Of a stretch of DNA of 64,000 bases, positions 1 through 9,114 are shown piece after piece. The notes under the pieces were generated by a model, which made no database searches, was not told where the DNA came from, and saw only the letters and a program-made list of their open reading frames with translations. Each line of letters begins with the position of its first letter. Positions within the stretch are counted from its first letter, which is position 1. The stretch is from Oligoflexus tunisiensis (GTDB taxonomy: Bacteria; Bdellovibrionota_B; Oligoflexia; Oligoflexales; Oligoflexaceae), in NCBI RefSeq assembly GCF_001748245.1, contig NZ_BDFO01000001.1:6996346-7060345 (forward strand), written 5' to 3'. Both the position numbers and the translations under genes were made by a program.

Positions 1-1202
<1,202 letters not shown>

Positions 1203-1213
1203 AAAACCTGACA

Positions 1214-1227
1214 CGAGCCGAAGCTCG
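1214..1227 (-). other. UUCG-capped hairpin just upstream of 16S
   Basis: On the transcribed (minus) strand this is CGAGC-TTCG-GCTCG, a 5-bp stem closed by the very stable cUUCGg tetraloop, about 12 nt before the estimated 16S 5' end and preceded by an A-rich run. It probably belongs to rRNA leader folding or processing. Read on the plus strand the same hairpin is followed by eight T residues and looks like an intrinsic terminator facing away from the operon, but no plus-strand gene ends here. Confidence 0.5.
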
Positions 1228-1311
1228 CTTTTTTTTATTTTAACTCGACAATCCATCCGAAGATGAACCATCAGAATTGACGTTCGCGCTTCTTCTTTCT
1301 GTCTTCTATTC

Positions 1312-1327
1312 AGTTTTCAAAGAACCA
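1312..1327 (-). promoter_or_regulatory. boxA-like rRNA antitermination element
   Basis: The leader contains TGGTTCTTTGAAAACT on the transcribed strand, which resembles the NusB/S10-binding boxA of rRNA leaders (E. coli TGCTCTTTAACA; Gram-positive leaders TGTTCTTTGAAAACT). It lies about 90 nt after the predicted start of transcription and about 110 nt before 16S, the normal place for such an element. Confidence 0.7.
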
Positions 1328-1416
1328 TTCGCTTTGTACTACTTTGAAGCTGGATTCGTCAAGGATTTTCTCGTCTTATCTTCGCTTCATTTTCGTCATC
1401 AGCGACGTGAGAAAGG

Positions 1417-1475
1417 GTTATACGGGAACGCCCTGTGCTCGTCAACACCCATTGCAGTTTTTTTTAAATGGAATT
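1417..1475 (-). promoter_or_regulatory. rRNA operon promoter with A-tract UP element
   Basis: On the minus strand TTGACG (1445-1440), a 17-nt spacer and TATAAC (1422-1417) form a near-consensus sigma-70-type promoter. The preceding 30 bp contain an A8 tract and further A/T runs, as in rRNA UP elements. The leader from here to 16S is about 210 nt. The rest of the stretch 1203-1574 holds only this leader, the boxA, the UUCG hairpin and the 3' flank of the CheZ-like gene; I see no gene in it. Confidence 0.75.
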
Positions 1476-1574
1476 TTAGAAAGCGCAGAAGCCTTGCGTT
1501 GCATGATTTTGATGGTAGCGCCAAACTTGCCTTCGGAAAATTCGTGAGTTTCGAGTCGCGAATGACCGAGCAAT

Positions 1575-2252
1575 TCAGGCGGTTTTTTTGCGGGAATCCG
1601 GGAAGATGGCGAGGAATCTTTTCTTCTCATCTTCGGCTGTATACTGCCGGAACGTATAACTTTTTATGTCCGATGTGACCTTCTCCAGCTCTTCGATTGA
1701 GCAGCGCTGGTCATAATCGATGAGAACGTAGTTCAAACCCGTCTGCAGAATCTTGAGGGACATCACCACATGTTCCAACTTCTGGGCGATGACATCTTCT
1801 GAGGAGAGTGCGCCAATAATACCAAAGATGATGTTCTTCAGTTCATCATCCATGGTATTGAGCGTGTTCATTTCTGTTTTAAACCGGCCAGCAAAGCGAT
1901 TGATGCGGTTGCGGACCAGAACCTCCGGCTCAGCTGAAACCAGCTGACCGATGTCCTGGCCTTTGGCGTGACGCTCGGACATTTCTTCAAAAATCTCATC
2001 CACGACCTTTTGCATGTCCTGAATCAGAATTTCTGTTTCCATGTCCGGGTTCACATAAGTGGACTCCAGGACCTTTTCAGCATGCTGACGCCTGTCTTCC
2101 GTGGTGTTGCTGATACCAGCCACACCCTGCATGACAGTCTCAACCGTGCTGACCATCGTCTCGCGAATATTCAGCAGCTGCCCTTCGAGCAGCCGCGTAT
2201 ACTGCGCCAGAAAACTTACGAGGTAGGCACTTGCGTCCTCTTTATCCGACAT
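1575..2252 (-). CDS. CheZ-like protein A (putative CheY phosphatase)
   Basis: A 225-residue, mostly helical soluble protein that I do not recognise as a standard named family. Residues 150-180 contain SSEDVIAQKL in a predicted long helix. D153 and Q157 match the D-x-x-x-Q spacing of the catalytic Asp and Gln of CheZ (E. coli DLTGQ), and the protein is close to CheZ length (214). It is paralogous to the protein encoded at 2656-3309: both share an N-terminal helix with QLxxIRxxMxxTV, the DVIAQ helix, and a C-terminal YTxEDE..F..IF segment. It is the last gene of a three-gene operon, 16 bp after cheY. The inferred role is dephosphorylation of the adjacent CheY; this is motif-based only. Confidence 0.6.
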   Translation of the reverse strand: MSDKEDASAYLVSFLAQYTRLLEGQLLNIRETMVSTVETVMQGVAGISNTTEDRRQHAEKVLESTYVNPDMETEILIQDMQKVVDEIFEEMSERHAKGQDIGQLVSAEPEVLVRNRINRFAGRFKTEMNTLNTMDDELKNIIFGIIGALSSEDVIAQKLEHVVMSLKILQTGLNYVLIDYDQRCSIEELEKVTSDIKSYTFRQYTAEDEKKRFLAIFPDSRKKTA

Positions 2253-2268
2253 CGACGCCCCCGGAGTC

Positions 2269-2631
2269 TTAGCCTGCGATTTTGGTCACAGCGGCGACCA
2301 ATTGATCTGGCTGAAAGGGTTTCACCAGCCAACCTTTGGCCCCAGCAGCTTTGGCTCTTTGAATCAGATCCGAAGCCCCTTCGGTGGTGAGCATGATCAC
2401 GGGAACCGTGTTGCCATCCGCCTTGAGTTTTTCGACCATTTCCAAACCATTCATGTTGGGCATGTTCACGTCGCTGATCACCATGGCCACATCTGCATTG
2501 GCTTTCAGCTTCTCGATGCCGTCGGCGCCGTCTTCGGCCTCGATGACTTCGTAACCGCCTTTGGTCAACGTGAAGCTGACTTGCTGGCGAATGGTTTTCG
2601 AGTCGTCCACGATCATGATCTTCTTACCCAT
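2269..2631 (-). CDS. cheY: CheY-type single-domain response regulator
   Basis: A 120-residue receiver domain with no output domain. The acidic pocket is D9-D10, the phosphoacceptor is D54 (SDVNMPNMNG), the switch Thr is T82 or T83 and the conserved Lys is K104 (VKPF). Such proteins bind the flagellar switch or other partners when phosphorylated by CheA. A perfect AAGGAGG ribosome site stands 6 nt before the ATG. It sits between two CheZ-like paralogues (gaps of 24 and 16 bp), which strongly suggests that all three act together. No CheA or receptor gene is in the window. CheY identity is firm; membership of the motility pathway is inferred. Confidence 0.93.
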   Translation of the reverse strand: MGKKIMIVDDSKTIRQQVSFTLTKGGYEVIEAEDGADGIEKLKANADVAMVISDVNMPNMNGLEMVEKLKADGNTVPVIMLTTEGASDLIQRAKAAGAKGWLVKPFQPDQLVAAVTKIAG

Positions 2632-2655
2632 GAAATCCTCCTTAGGGGGCGATCC

Positions 2656-3309
2656 TTAGCTGACACGCTTCATTTCTTTCGGATGACCGAAGATCTTGTG
2701 AAAGATCAGTCGTTCATCTTCACTCGTATAGCTCAAATAGACTTGAGTCAGGACCCGATTGCGGAAGAGCTTGATCGCATCGGCTCTGGCATTCTGTTTG
2801 TAGTTGGCCAGAAGCGTTGCGAGCTCCACCTGCAGATGATTCATCCCGTCAATGATGTGACTCAGTCTCTGGGCAATCACATCATCAACCGAAACCGCCC
2901 CAATGATGTGGGCGATCAGGTCCTGAAGGTCACGATCCAGACCGCTGATGGCTTCCATATGTTTGGAAAAGAGGCCGCCGGTCCGCATCAGTTTGTTTTC
3001 CAGATAATCCTTACGCTGCGAATCAGTTGAATCGGCCGAGAGGATCGACTTTTCGTCTTTCTCCAGCTCCGTACTCGAGGAGCTGACGAAACCCTGCGAT
3101 TTCTTATCTTTGATCAGGACTTCATTGGCTTTCATCTTCTTTTCATCAGCCACCTGGCTCATGGAAGTCACCGAGTTCATCACTTCGGCAACGGTCGTCT
3201 CCATAAGCATCCGAATGGACACCAGCTGCTGTTCACTCAGCAAGGTGAAATCCCGTAGGAAATCCACGAGAATTTTGGAAGCGACGAAACTATCCTTGCT
3301 TTCAACCAC
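2656..3309 (-). CDS. CheZ-like protein B (putative CheY phosphatase)
   Basis: A 217-residue helical protein and first gene of the cluster. The frame stays open to 3471, but the GTG at 3309 is preceded by GGAGA with a 6-nt gap and gives an N-terminus that aligns with the paralogue at 1575-2252, so I place the start there. D143 and Q147 lie in VDDVIAQRL, the D-x-x-x-Q arrangement of CheZ catalytic residues. A polar linker rich in Ser/Lys/Glu (about 65-105) separates the N-terminal helix from the motif helices. The C-terminus ends with YTSEDERLIFHKIF, conserved with the paralogue and a candidate CheY-docking helix. It is divergent from the helicase gene at 3494. Confidence 0.6.
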   Translation of the reverse strand: MVESKDSFVASKILVDFLRDFTLLSEQQLVSIRMLMETTVAEVMNSVTSMSQVADEKKMKANEVLIKDKKSQGFVSSSSTELEKDEKSILSADSTDSQRKDYLENKLMRTGGLFSKHMEAISGLDRDLQDLIAHIIGAVSVDDVIAQRLSHIIDGMNHLQVELATLLANYKQNARADAIKLFRNRVLTQVYLSYTSEDERLIFHKIFGHPKEMKRVS

Positions 3310-3493
3310 GTTTGGTCTCCATCTGACCCAGGATGTATCGGCCAACCACAAAGCGGCTTGAATAAATGAAGCCGGAAATTCGGCTAAAAAGATGATAAGA
3401 TGGTAAAATTTACCCGACATCCCGCCTGCATCGGCCGCGGTGTCAGGTTTTTGACAAGGCCGCACCCTCAAATTGTTCGTGATATACTCAGGT

Positions 3494-6343
3494 ATGATGC
3501 GACTCCTATCCCCCTACTGCTGCGAGTTCCCAAGAGTGAAGACCAATATTCTTGAATTCTTTTACGAACATGTGGATGAAGACGACTGGCTCACGGGCCT
3601 CGACCTCTATACCTCGGGAAAAGTGGAACAAATCAAAGCCATGCACGGCTTGATTACGGCGCGTATCAGCTCAAACGGCGGACGCGGTGAAGAAACCCGG
3701 CTGAAAATTCATCCCAACGGTCATTGCATTCAATGGATCGAATGTACCTGCAAGAAAAATCGAAGCGGCGGCCAGTACTGTGAACACCTGGCATCCTTCA
3801 TGATTTCCATCGATCGGGAGAAGCCGGAGCTGCTCGCTTCCCTCGATACACGCATGCCCCTGAAGCATCCCGTGGCGGTGCGCCGAAAAAATATCAAAGC
3901 CCAGATCGAAGGCGAAAAGCGCGACCGGGGCGAAGGCGCGGCTCAAACGATCCTGAGCCATCTCAAAGGCAACATTCAGAGCGTGCGCCTTCTGGCCAAC
4001 GGTCCCACCATGAAGGTGCGTCTGGAAATCAAACCGGGCGAGTATACGAACTACCATCTTGAATTGGATGACGCAGCGAAATTTTTGCAGAGCCATCCCA
4101 AGCTGACGACGGCCAGTGATGAGGTGAAGCTTCTCAAGGTCTTTAATGTCATGGCCATTCGTGGCACGCGCATCTATCAGGAAGACGATGAAAAGGTCGT
4201 GGCCGAGCGCGTGGTCGTGATCCCCCATCCGCCGGCCGCCTTTAGCCGACTCGCGGAAAAGGAACATCCGCATTCCATTTTCCCCGCCAGCCATAAGATG
4301 CTCACCCGGATGGAGCCCAAAGGCAAGGATGGGCACTTTGAATTTGTTTCCCTGAAGGCCGGACACAAGTTTCTGGGCAAGGAATATTTTTATTTGCCGG
4401 AGCGCGGATTCTGGAAACTGACGGATGGGGATGTCAGCTCGCTCTGGAACGATCTGCCGATCCGCAAGGTTTTCAAGGAGGATGCGTCCGCGAATTTCAT
4501 TCAGGACAATTTCTTTGAATATATCAACGAAGGCCCGATCTGGCTGGATCAGAATCTTAAGGGTGCCGCCATCGAGGGCGCTCCGCAGCTGAAGGAAATT
4601 CGCATTCACAAGGCCGCCGATGGCTGGTTCTTCCTGGACCCACGTTATCAGAGTGGCCAGGAATCGATTTCCATGCTCGATCTGGTGACCCAGTTCAAAA
4701 AGAAAAAGCGCAATTACATTCGCCAGGGTGAGAAGTGGATCAAGATCCCGGACTTTGTGAAGGACCATAACTGGGAAACGGATGAGTCCGGCAAATTCCT
4801 GAAAGTGAGTTCCCTCGGGCTGATGCGCCTGAAAGCTGCCGTTGGCGATTTCGATCAGTTCGTCGGCTCCAAGAAGGTTTTGAATCAGATCCGCAACCAG
4901 CTTGAATTCAAGAACAATATCAAGGTTCCAAGCCTGACTCATACCCGCCTTAAACTGCGGGAATATCAGTTTACCGGCGTGCAGTGGATGTGGTGGCTCT
5001 ATGAAAACAAGCTGCATGGCCTGCTTGCCGATGAAATGGGTCTTGGGAAAACGCATCAGGCCATGGGTCTGATGTCGGCGATTCAGTCGCGCAAGGAAAA
5101 ATCGTATTTCATCGTCATCGCCCCGACCACGGTTCTGGATCACTGGGAGGACAAGGTTCTGGCGTTCTGTCCGAACCTCAAGGTTTTCAAGCACCACGGG
5201 CCCAAGCGCAGCCAGAATATTAAGAAGATGATGGAAAACCATGATCTGATGATCACCAGCTATGGCGTCCTTCTACGGGATGCCAAGCAGTTGCAGGCGA
5301 TCACCTGGGATTCCATCATTCTGGATGAAGCTCACTTTGTGAAGAACCAGGATACGGCCACCTACCAGGCGGTTTGTACCCTGACGGGCGATATTCGGAT
5401 TTGTTTGACCGGTACGCCGATCGAGAATCACCTTGGGGAGATGAAGAACCTCTTCGATTTCCTCGTGCCGGGGTATCTCGGATCGGATGAATACTTCCGC
5501 CGGAACTTCATGCAGCCGATTGAAAAGAGTGGGGAGCCCGAGACCGAGCTGGCCCTGCAGAAGCTGATTCACCCCTTCAAGATGCGCCGGAACAAGGCGA
5601 ATGTCCTTCATGATCTGCCGGAAAAGGTCGAGGATATTCGGCATTGCACGCTATCGAATGATCAGATCAAGATCTATCGCGAGGTGCTGGAGCTGAAGGC
5701 GCGGCCGATCCTGGAGACCTTGAAGGATGAGAATGCGCCTGTGCCTTACCTTCACGTGTTTGCAGTTCTGACCCTGCTCAAGCAGGTCTGCGACCATCCT
5801 CTGCTGGTTCATCCCGGGAAATTGGATCAGTATGAGAGCGGGAAGTTTGAGGTGCTGAAGGAAATCCTCACCGAGGCTCTGGATAGCGGGCACAAGATCG
5901 TGATCTATAGCCAGTACGTGGAGATGATTCGCCTCATCAGCATGTATCTGGAGCAGCAGGCGATTCAACACGCGATCCTGACCGGACAGACCAAGAATCG
6001 CGGGAAGGTCATCGAGAGATTCCAGACGGATCCAAACTGCAAGATCTTTGTCGGGTCCTTGCTGGCGGGCGGGATTGGTATTGATTTGACCGCTGCTTCG
6101 GTCGTCGTTCATTACGATCGCTGGTGGAATGCGAGCAAGGAAAACCAGGCGACCGACCGGGTTTACCGAATTGGGCAGAACAAGAACGTTCAGGTGCTCA
6201 AACTGGTGACGCGCGGGACTTTGGAAGAGAAAATTGATGCCCTGATCAATGTCAAGAAAGAGCTGTTTGAGAAGTTCATGGATCGGGATGAGGAGATCTT
6301 CAAGACGTTGACGCGGAGTCAGTTGATCGACCTTCTGCAGTGA
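3494..6343 (+). CDS. SNF2-family ATPase/helicase with SWIM zinc finger
   Basis: A protein of about 949 residues. Residues 77-100 carry a SWIM-type zinc motif (CTC, then YCEHL). The SNF2 ATPase core begins near residue 490: Walker A ADEMGLGKTHQ (about 512-522), DEAH box ILDEAH (about 607-612), and helicase C-terminal motif VI QATDRVYRIGQ (about 885-895). These ATPases translocate on double-stranded DNA and remodel protein-DNA complexes; the substrate of the bacterial SWIM type is not established. I chose the first ATG (3494). The frame is open from a TTG at 3473, and a GTG at 3536 is also possible, since none has a strong ribosome site. The 3' end abuts the tandem repeat array before convergent gltX. 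Confidence 0.9.
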   Translation: MMRLLSPYCCEFPRVKTNILEFFYEHVDEDDWLTGLDLYTSGKVEQIKAMHGLITARISSNGGRGEETRLKIHPNGHCIQWIECTCKKNRSGGQYCEHLASFMISIDREKPELLASLDTRMPLKHPVAVRRKNIKAQIEGEKRDRGEGAAQTILSHLKGNIQSVRLLANGPTMKVRLEIKPGEYTNYHLELDDAAKFLQSHPKLTTASDEVKLLKVFNVMAIRGTRIYQEDDEKVVAERVVVIPHPPAAFSRLAEKEHPHSIFPASHKMLTRMEPKGKDGHFEFVSLKAGHKFLGKEYFYLPERGFWKLTDGDVSSLWNDLPIRKVFKEDASANFIQDNFFEYINEGPIWLDQNLKGAAIEGAPQLKEIRIHKAADGWFFLDPRYQSGQESISMLDLVTQFKKKKRNYIRQGEKWIKIPDFVKDHNWETDESGKFLKVSSLGLMRLKAAVGDFDQFVGSKKVLNQIRNQLEFKNNIKVPSLTHTRLKLREYQFTGVQWMWWLYENKLHGLLADEMGLGKTHQAMGLMSAIQSRKEKSYFIVIAPTTVLDHWEDKVLAFCPNLKVFKHHGPKRSQNIKKMMENHDLMITSYGVLLRDAKQLQAITWDSIILDEAHFVKNQDTATYQAVCTLTGDIRICLTGTPIENHLGEMKNLFDFLVPGYLGSDEYFRRNFMQPIEKSGEPETELALQKLIHPFKMRRNKANVLHDLPEKVEDIRHCTLSNDQIKIYREVLELKARPILETLKDENAPVPYLHVFAVLTLLKQVCDHPLLVHPGKLDQYESGKFEVLKEILTEALDSGHKIVIYSQYVEMIRLISMYLEQQAIQHAILTGQTKNRGKVIERFQTDPNCKIFVGSLLAGGIGIDLTAASVVVHYDRWWNASKENQATDRVYRIGQNKNVQVLKLVTRGTLEEKIDALINVKKELFEKFMDRDEEIFKTLTRSQLIDLLQ

Positions 6344-6344
6344 T

Positions 6345-6506
6345 CGGCCCCCTTCGGGGGTAACGTGCGTGGGGGGGCAGACCCGGCCCCGCTCGGGTAA
6401 CGTGCGTGGGGGGGCAGACCCGGCCCCGCTCGGGTAACGTGCGTGGGGGGGCAGACCCGGCCCCGCTCGGGCAACGTGGGGGGGGGCAGACCCGGCCCTG
6501 TTCGGG
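6345..6506. repeat. 37-bp GC-rich tandem repeat array
   Basis: Three identical 37-bp units (6361-6397, 6398-6434, 6435-6471) start TAACGTGCGTGGGGGGGCAG and end with GACCCGGCCCCGCTCGGG. They are followed by a 35-bp diverged fourth unit (6472-6506) and preceded by a half-unit whose CCCCCTTCGGGGG forms a perfect hairpin (6348-6360). Further TGGAGGGCCCCTGCGGGCGTAATGCG-like debris extends to about 6555. The array fills the gap between the convergent helicase and gltX genes. The unit length is not a multiple of three, so it is not coding; reading it as Pro/Arg-rich peptide is an artefact. It may serve as a two-way transcription barrier or be a mobile intergenic repeat. Confidence 0.9.
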
Positions 6507-6562
6507 CACGTGTTGGAACCCAACGTGGAGGGCCCCTGCGGGCGTAATGCGTGGGGAGCGGC

Positions 6563-7996
6563 TTAAGCCAACACCGTATCCACAAAATTCCGAATACGGA
6601 ACCGCACCATTTCCCGACCAATCAACTCCATGCTTTCCGTCAGAGGTGGCGAGTCCTTGCGGCCCGTCACGATCAGGCGGATGGTCATGAAATAGTCTTT
6701 CGGTTTCCAGCCGATCTTTTCCCGATGGGCATTCAGTACATCGTGCAATGGCTTATTCTGCCAATCGTAGAGCTCATCGAGCTGTTCGAGCAGCTGGTAC
6801 AGCATCGTACGCACGGCATCCTTGTCCTTGCTCGCGGGTAGGACTTCGATATGCTTATAGTCGAGCGCGCCATTGAAGAAGAAGGCGTTGTTGTCGACGA
6901 ATTGCTCGAATCGTGACATCCGCTCCAGCGCCAGAGGCTTCAAGCGTCGCAGGAAATCCTTGGTGAAGATCTCTTCACGGATATAATGAATGAAAGCGTC
7001 CTCATCCATCTTATGCATGTAATGCTGGTTGAGCCAGGTGAGCTTCACCATATCGAAAACGGGACCACCGATCGAAATCTTCTTGAGGTCGAAGACTTCA
7101 ATCATTTCATTCAACGTAAAGATTTCCCGGTCCTCGCCATAGCTCCAGCCCATGAGGGCGAGGAAGTTCACGATCGCCTCAGGCAGCATCCCCGCGCGGC
7201 GGTAATAGGTGAGCGACACCGGATTTTTCCGTTTGGAAATCTTCGACCGATCCGAATTCCGGAGCAGCGGCAGGTGACAGAACACAGGCTCCTCCCAGCC
7301 GAAGGCCCGATACAGAAGAGCATGCTTGGGTGTCGAGGAAATCCACTCCTCGGCCCGGATCACATGCGTGATCTTCATCAGATGATCATCGACCACGTTG
7401 GCGAGGTGATAGGTGGGAAACCCATCAGTTTTCATCAGCACCTGATCGTCGATCCGCTCATTGTCGAATTGCAGCTCATCACGCAACAGATCCATAAATC
7501 GCGTGACGCCATCCGTCGGCACCCGCAGACGAATCACATGCGGTGTGCCGGCTGCCTTTTGCTTCGCGACTTCATCCGGGCTCAGATTGCGACAATGTCC
7601 GTCGTAGCGGGTGGTGAGATTCTGTGCCTTTTGCTCCGCACGCACCCTGTCCAGACGCTCGGCTGTACAGAAGCAGGGATAGGCATGACCGGAGTCCACC
7701 AGCTTTTGTGTATATTCCCGGTAGATGTCGAGCCGTTCAGACTGCCGATACGGACCATAGGGCCCACCGCAATCAGGTCCCTCATCCCAGTTGAGGCCAA
7801 GCCACTTCAGTGATGAAAAAATCTGCTCCTCGCTCGACGCCCGCGCGCGGGTCTGGTCGGTGTCCTCGATCCGCAAAATAAATTTTCCACCGTGTTTTTT
7901 GGCGAAAACATAGTTAAATAGGGCGGTGTAGGCGGTGCCTACATGCGGATCACCAGTGGGGGACGGAGCGATGCGAACGCGAATCTCACGACTCAT
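6563..7996 (-). CDS. gltX: Glutamate-tRNA ligase
   Basis: Charges tRNA-Glu (and possibly tRNA-Gln) with glutamate in the cytoplasm. The 477-residue protein has the class I HIGH-type signature APSPTGDPHVGTA (residues 10-22) and a KMSKS equivalent KISKRKN near residue 252, with the GluRS insert between. Length matches the usual 460-500. An AAGGAA ribosome site precedes the ATG. The zinc-type Cys motif region (about residues 110-130) retains only CFC. It is monocistronic, divergent from the PTPS gene at 8166 and convergent with the helicase across the repeat array. No gatCAB is visible here, so whether the enzyme is discriminating cannot be judged. Confidence 0.97.
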   Translation of the reverse strand: MSREIRVRIAPSPTGDPHVGTAYTALFNYVFAKKHGGKFILRIEDTDQTRARASSEEQIFSSLKWLGLNWDEGPDCGGPYGPYRQSERLDIYREYTQKLVDSGHAYPCFCTAERLDRVRAEQKAQNLTTRYDGHCRNLSPDEVAKQKAAGTPHVIRLRVPTDGVTRFMDLLRDELQFDNERIDDQVLMKTDGFPTYHLANVVDDHLMKITHVIRAEEWISSTPKHALLYRAFGWEEPVFCHLPLLRNSDRSKISKRKNPVSLTYYRRAGMLPEAIVNFLALMGWSYGEDREIFTLNEMIEVFDLKKISIGGPVFDMVKLTWLNQHYMHKMDEDAFIHYIREEIFTKDFLRRLKPLALERMSRFEQFVDNNAFFFNGALDYKHIEVLPASKDKDAVRTMLYQLLEQLDELYDWQNKPLHDVLNAHREKIGWKPKDYFMTIRLIVTGRKDSPPLTESMELIGREMVRFRIRNFVDTVLA

Positions 7997-8165
7997 GATG
8001 AATTTCCTTCATACAACTTGAAACTGGAGAGGAGATTCTTTATACAGGACTCTCCCCCGTCAAGGGTGCTGGAGACAGCAAAAGTTATAGTGGGCTGAAC
8101 GTTTGTCCGCAACCTTTGTTTAGGTCTCTATCGTCTTGAATACCTTTAAAATTTGGCGGTACTCG

Positions 8166-9110
8166 ATGGAAGAAAAAACTGCCCCCCAGAGTGGCAAAGA
8201 ACGATTTGGACGTCTCTTCATTAACGACGTCGACAAAATCGACTGTGCAATCTTTGACCCTTCGGTCGGTGTGGTCGGTCAGTCCTGGTATGTGGACATT
8301 ACGGTGTCCGGGCAGCTGGACTCCAATGGCTTTGTTTATGATTTCAGCCATTTGAAGAAACTGGTGAAACAGGTCCTCAAGGCCTCGCTCGACCATACTC
8401 TTATTATTCCGGTGCAGTCCAAGCTGGTGCATTACCAGGATACGGACCGCGGGGAACTTTGGCGTCTCCAGGCCAAGAGTCGTCTGACGGGTGTCAACTC
8501 GGAGTGGAGTTATCTCTGCCCCAAGGGTGCCGTTTACCCTATCCGGTCCGTGCAGGTGACCCGCGAAATCGTGGAGCAGGAATGTTCACGCCTCGTGCGC
8601 CATCGTCTGCCCGAGGAAATCCACTCCGTGGAAATCCATCTGCGCAAAGAGGAGGAGCGGGCGGGTCAGTCCTTCTTCCGCTATAGCCATGGCATTACCG
8701 GCCACGAAGGTCTTTGCCAAAGACTCTTCCACGGTCATCGCAGCCGAATCGAAGTCTATGTCGCCGACGAACGCCGTCACGATCTGGAGCAGTGGCTGGC
8801 CCACGAAGTGCTTGGTTCCATCGTGCACATCGCTTCGATGTCCCAGCTCGTGAATCCAGCGGCCGATCTGCGCCCTGGTGTGCGTTCGGAAAATCAAACC
8901 CCGCTGACCATCGCTTATGTCGCATCCAAGGGTCGTTACGAAGCCACGGTTCCCGCCAACCGCGTTTTCCTGGTCGAATGCGAAACCAGCATTGAATCGA
9001 TTACCCAGGAATTGGCCCGCTTGATCGGAAGCGAAGGCGTGGATCTGGGTGCCCCGATCAAAGTGAAATGCTTTGAAGGCATCGGCAAAGGCGCGGTCGC
9101 CGAATTGTAA
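8166..9110 (+). CDS. Two-domain 6-pyruvoyl-tetrahydropterin synthase/QueD-like protein
   Basis: A 314-residue protein made of two PTPS-like (T-fold) halves. The N-terminal half keeps the GxxYDF..LK and LDHTLI segments (residues 55-80) of QueD/PTPS but has GQSWYVDI where the zinc-binding HGH would be. The C-terminal half has SHGITGHEGLCQRLFHGH (174-191), with H175, H180, C184, H189 and H191 as the zinc ligands and catalytic Cys, and ends with an ETSIES..L....IKVKCFEG block typical of the family end. A normal QueD is about 120 residues. The substrate (7-deazaguanine or pterin route) is not shown by neighbours. The start at 8166 is the first ATG; a TTG at 8136 is in frame. Confidence 0.75.
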   Translation: MEEKTAPQSGKERFGRLFINDVDKIDCAIFDPSVGVVGQSWYVDITVSGQLDSNGFVYDFSHLKKLVKQVLKASLDHTLIIPVQSKLVHYQDTDRGELWRLQAKSRLTGVNSEWSYLCPKGAVYPIRSVQVTREIVEQECSRLVRHRLPEEIHSVEIHLRKEEERAGQSFFRYSHGITGHEGLCQRLFHGHRSRIEVYVADERRHDLEQWLAHEVLGSIVHIASMSQLVNPAADLRPGVRSENQTPLTIAYVASKGRYEATVPANRVFLVECETSIESITQELARLIGSEGVDLGAPIKVKCFEGIGKGAVAEL

Positions 9111-9114
9111 AAGG

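Noticed and set aside
3451..3498. Helicase promoter TTGACA with TATACT or TATGAT
   Set aside because: Spacings are 26 nt and more, so the boxes cannot pair; the true promoter is not clear.
3671..5242. Long minus-strand open frame of 523 codons inside the helicase gene
   Set aside because: It is antisense to a well-supported SNF2 gene, has no ribosome site and no recognisable domain.
6345..6506. Possible CRISPR array
   Set aside because: The units are directly adjacent with no spacers and no cas genes are present.
6300..6621. Minus-strand reading frames with repeated Pro/Arg/Gly peptide units across the 37-bp array
   Set aside because: The unit is 37 bp, so every copy shifts the frame; the peptides arise from a non-coding repeat.
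8011..8065. gltX promoter TTGACG...TATAAA on the minus strand
   Set aside because: The boxes are good but only 13 nt apart, too short for a sigma-70 promoter.
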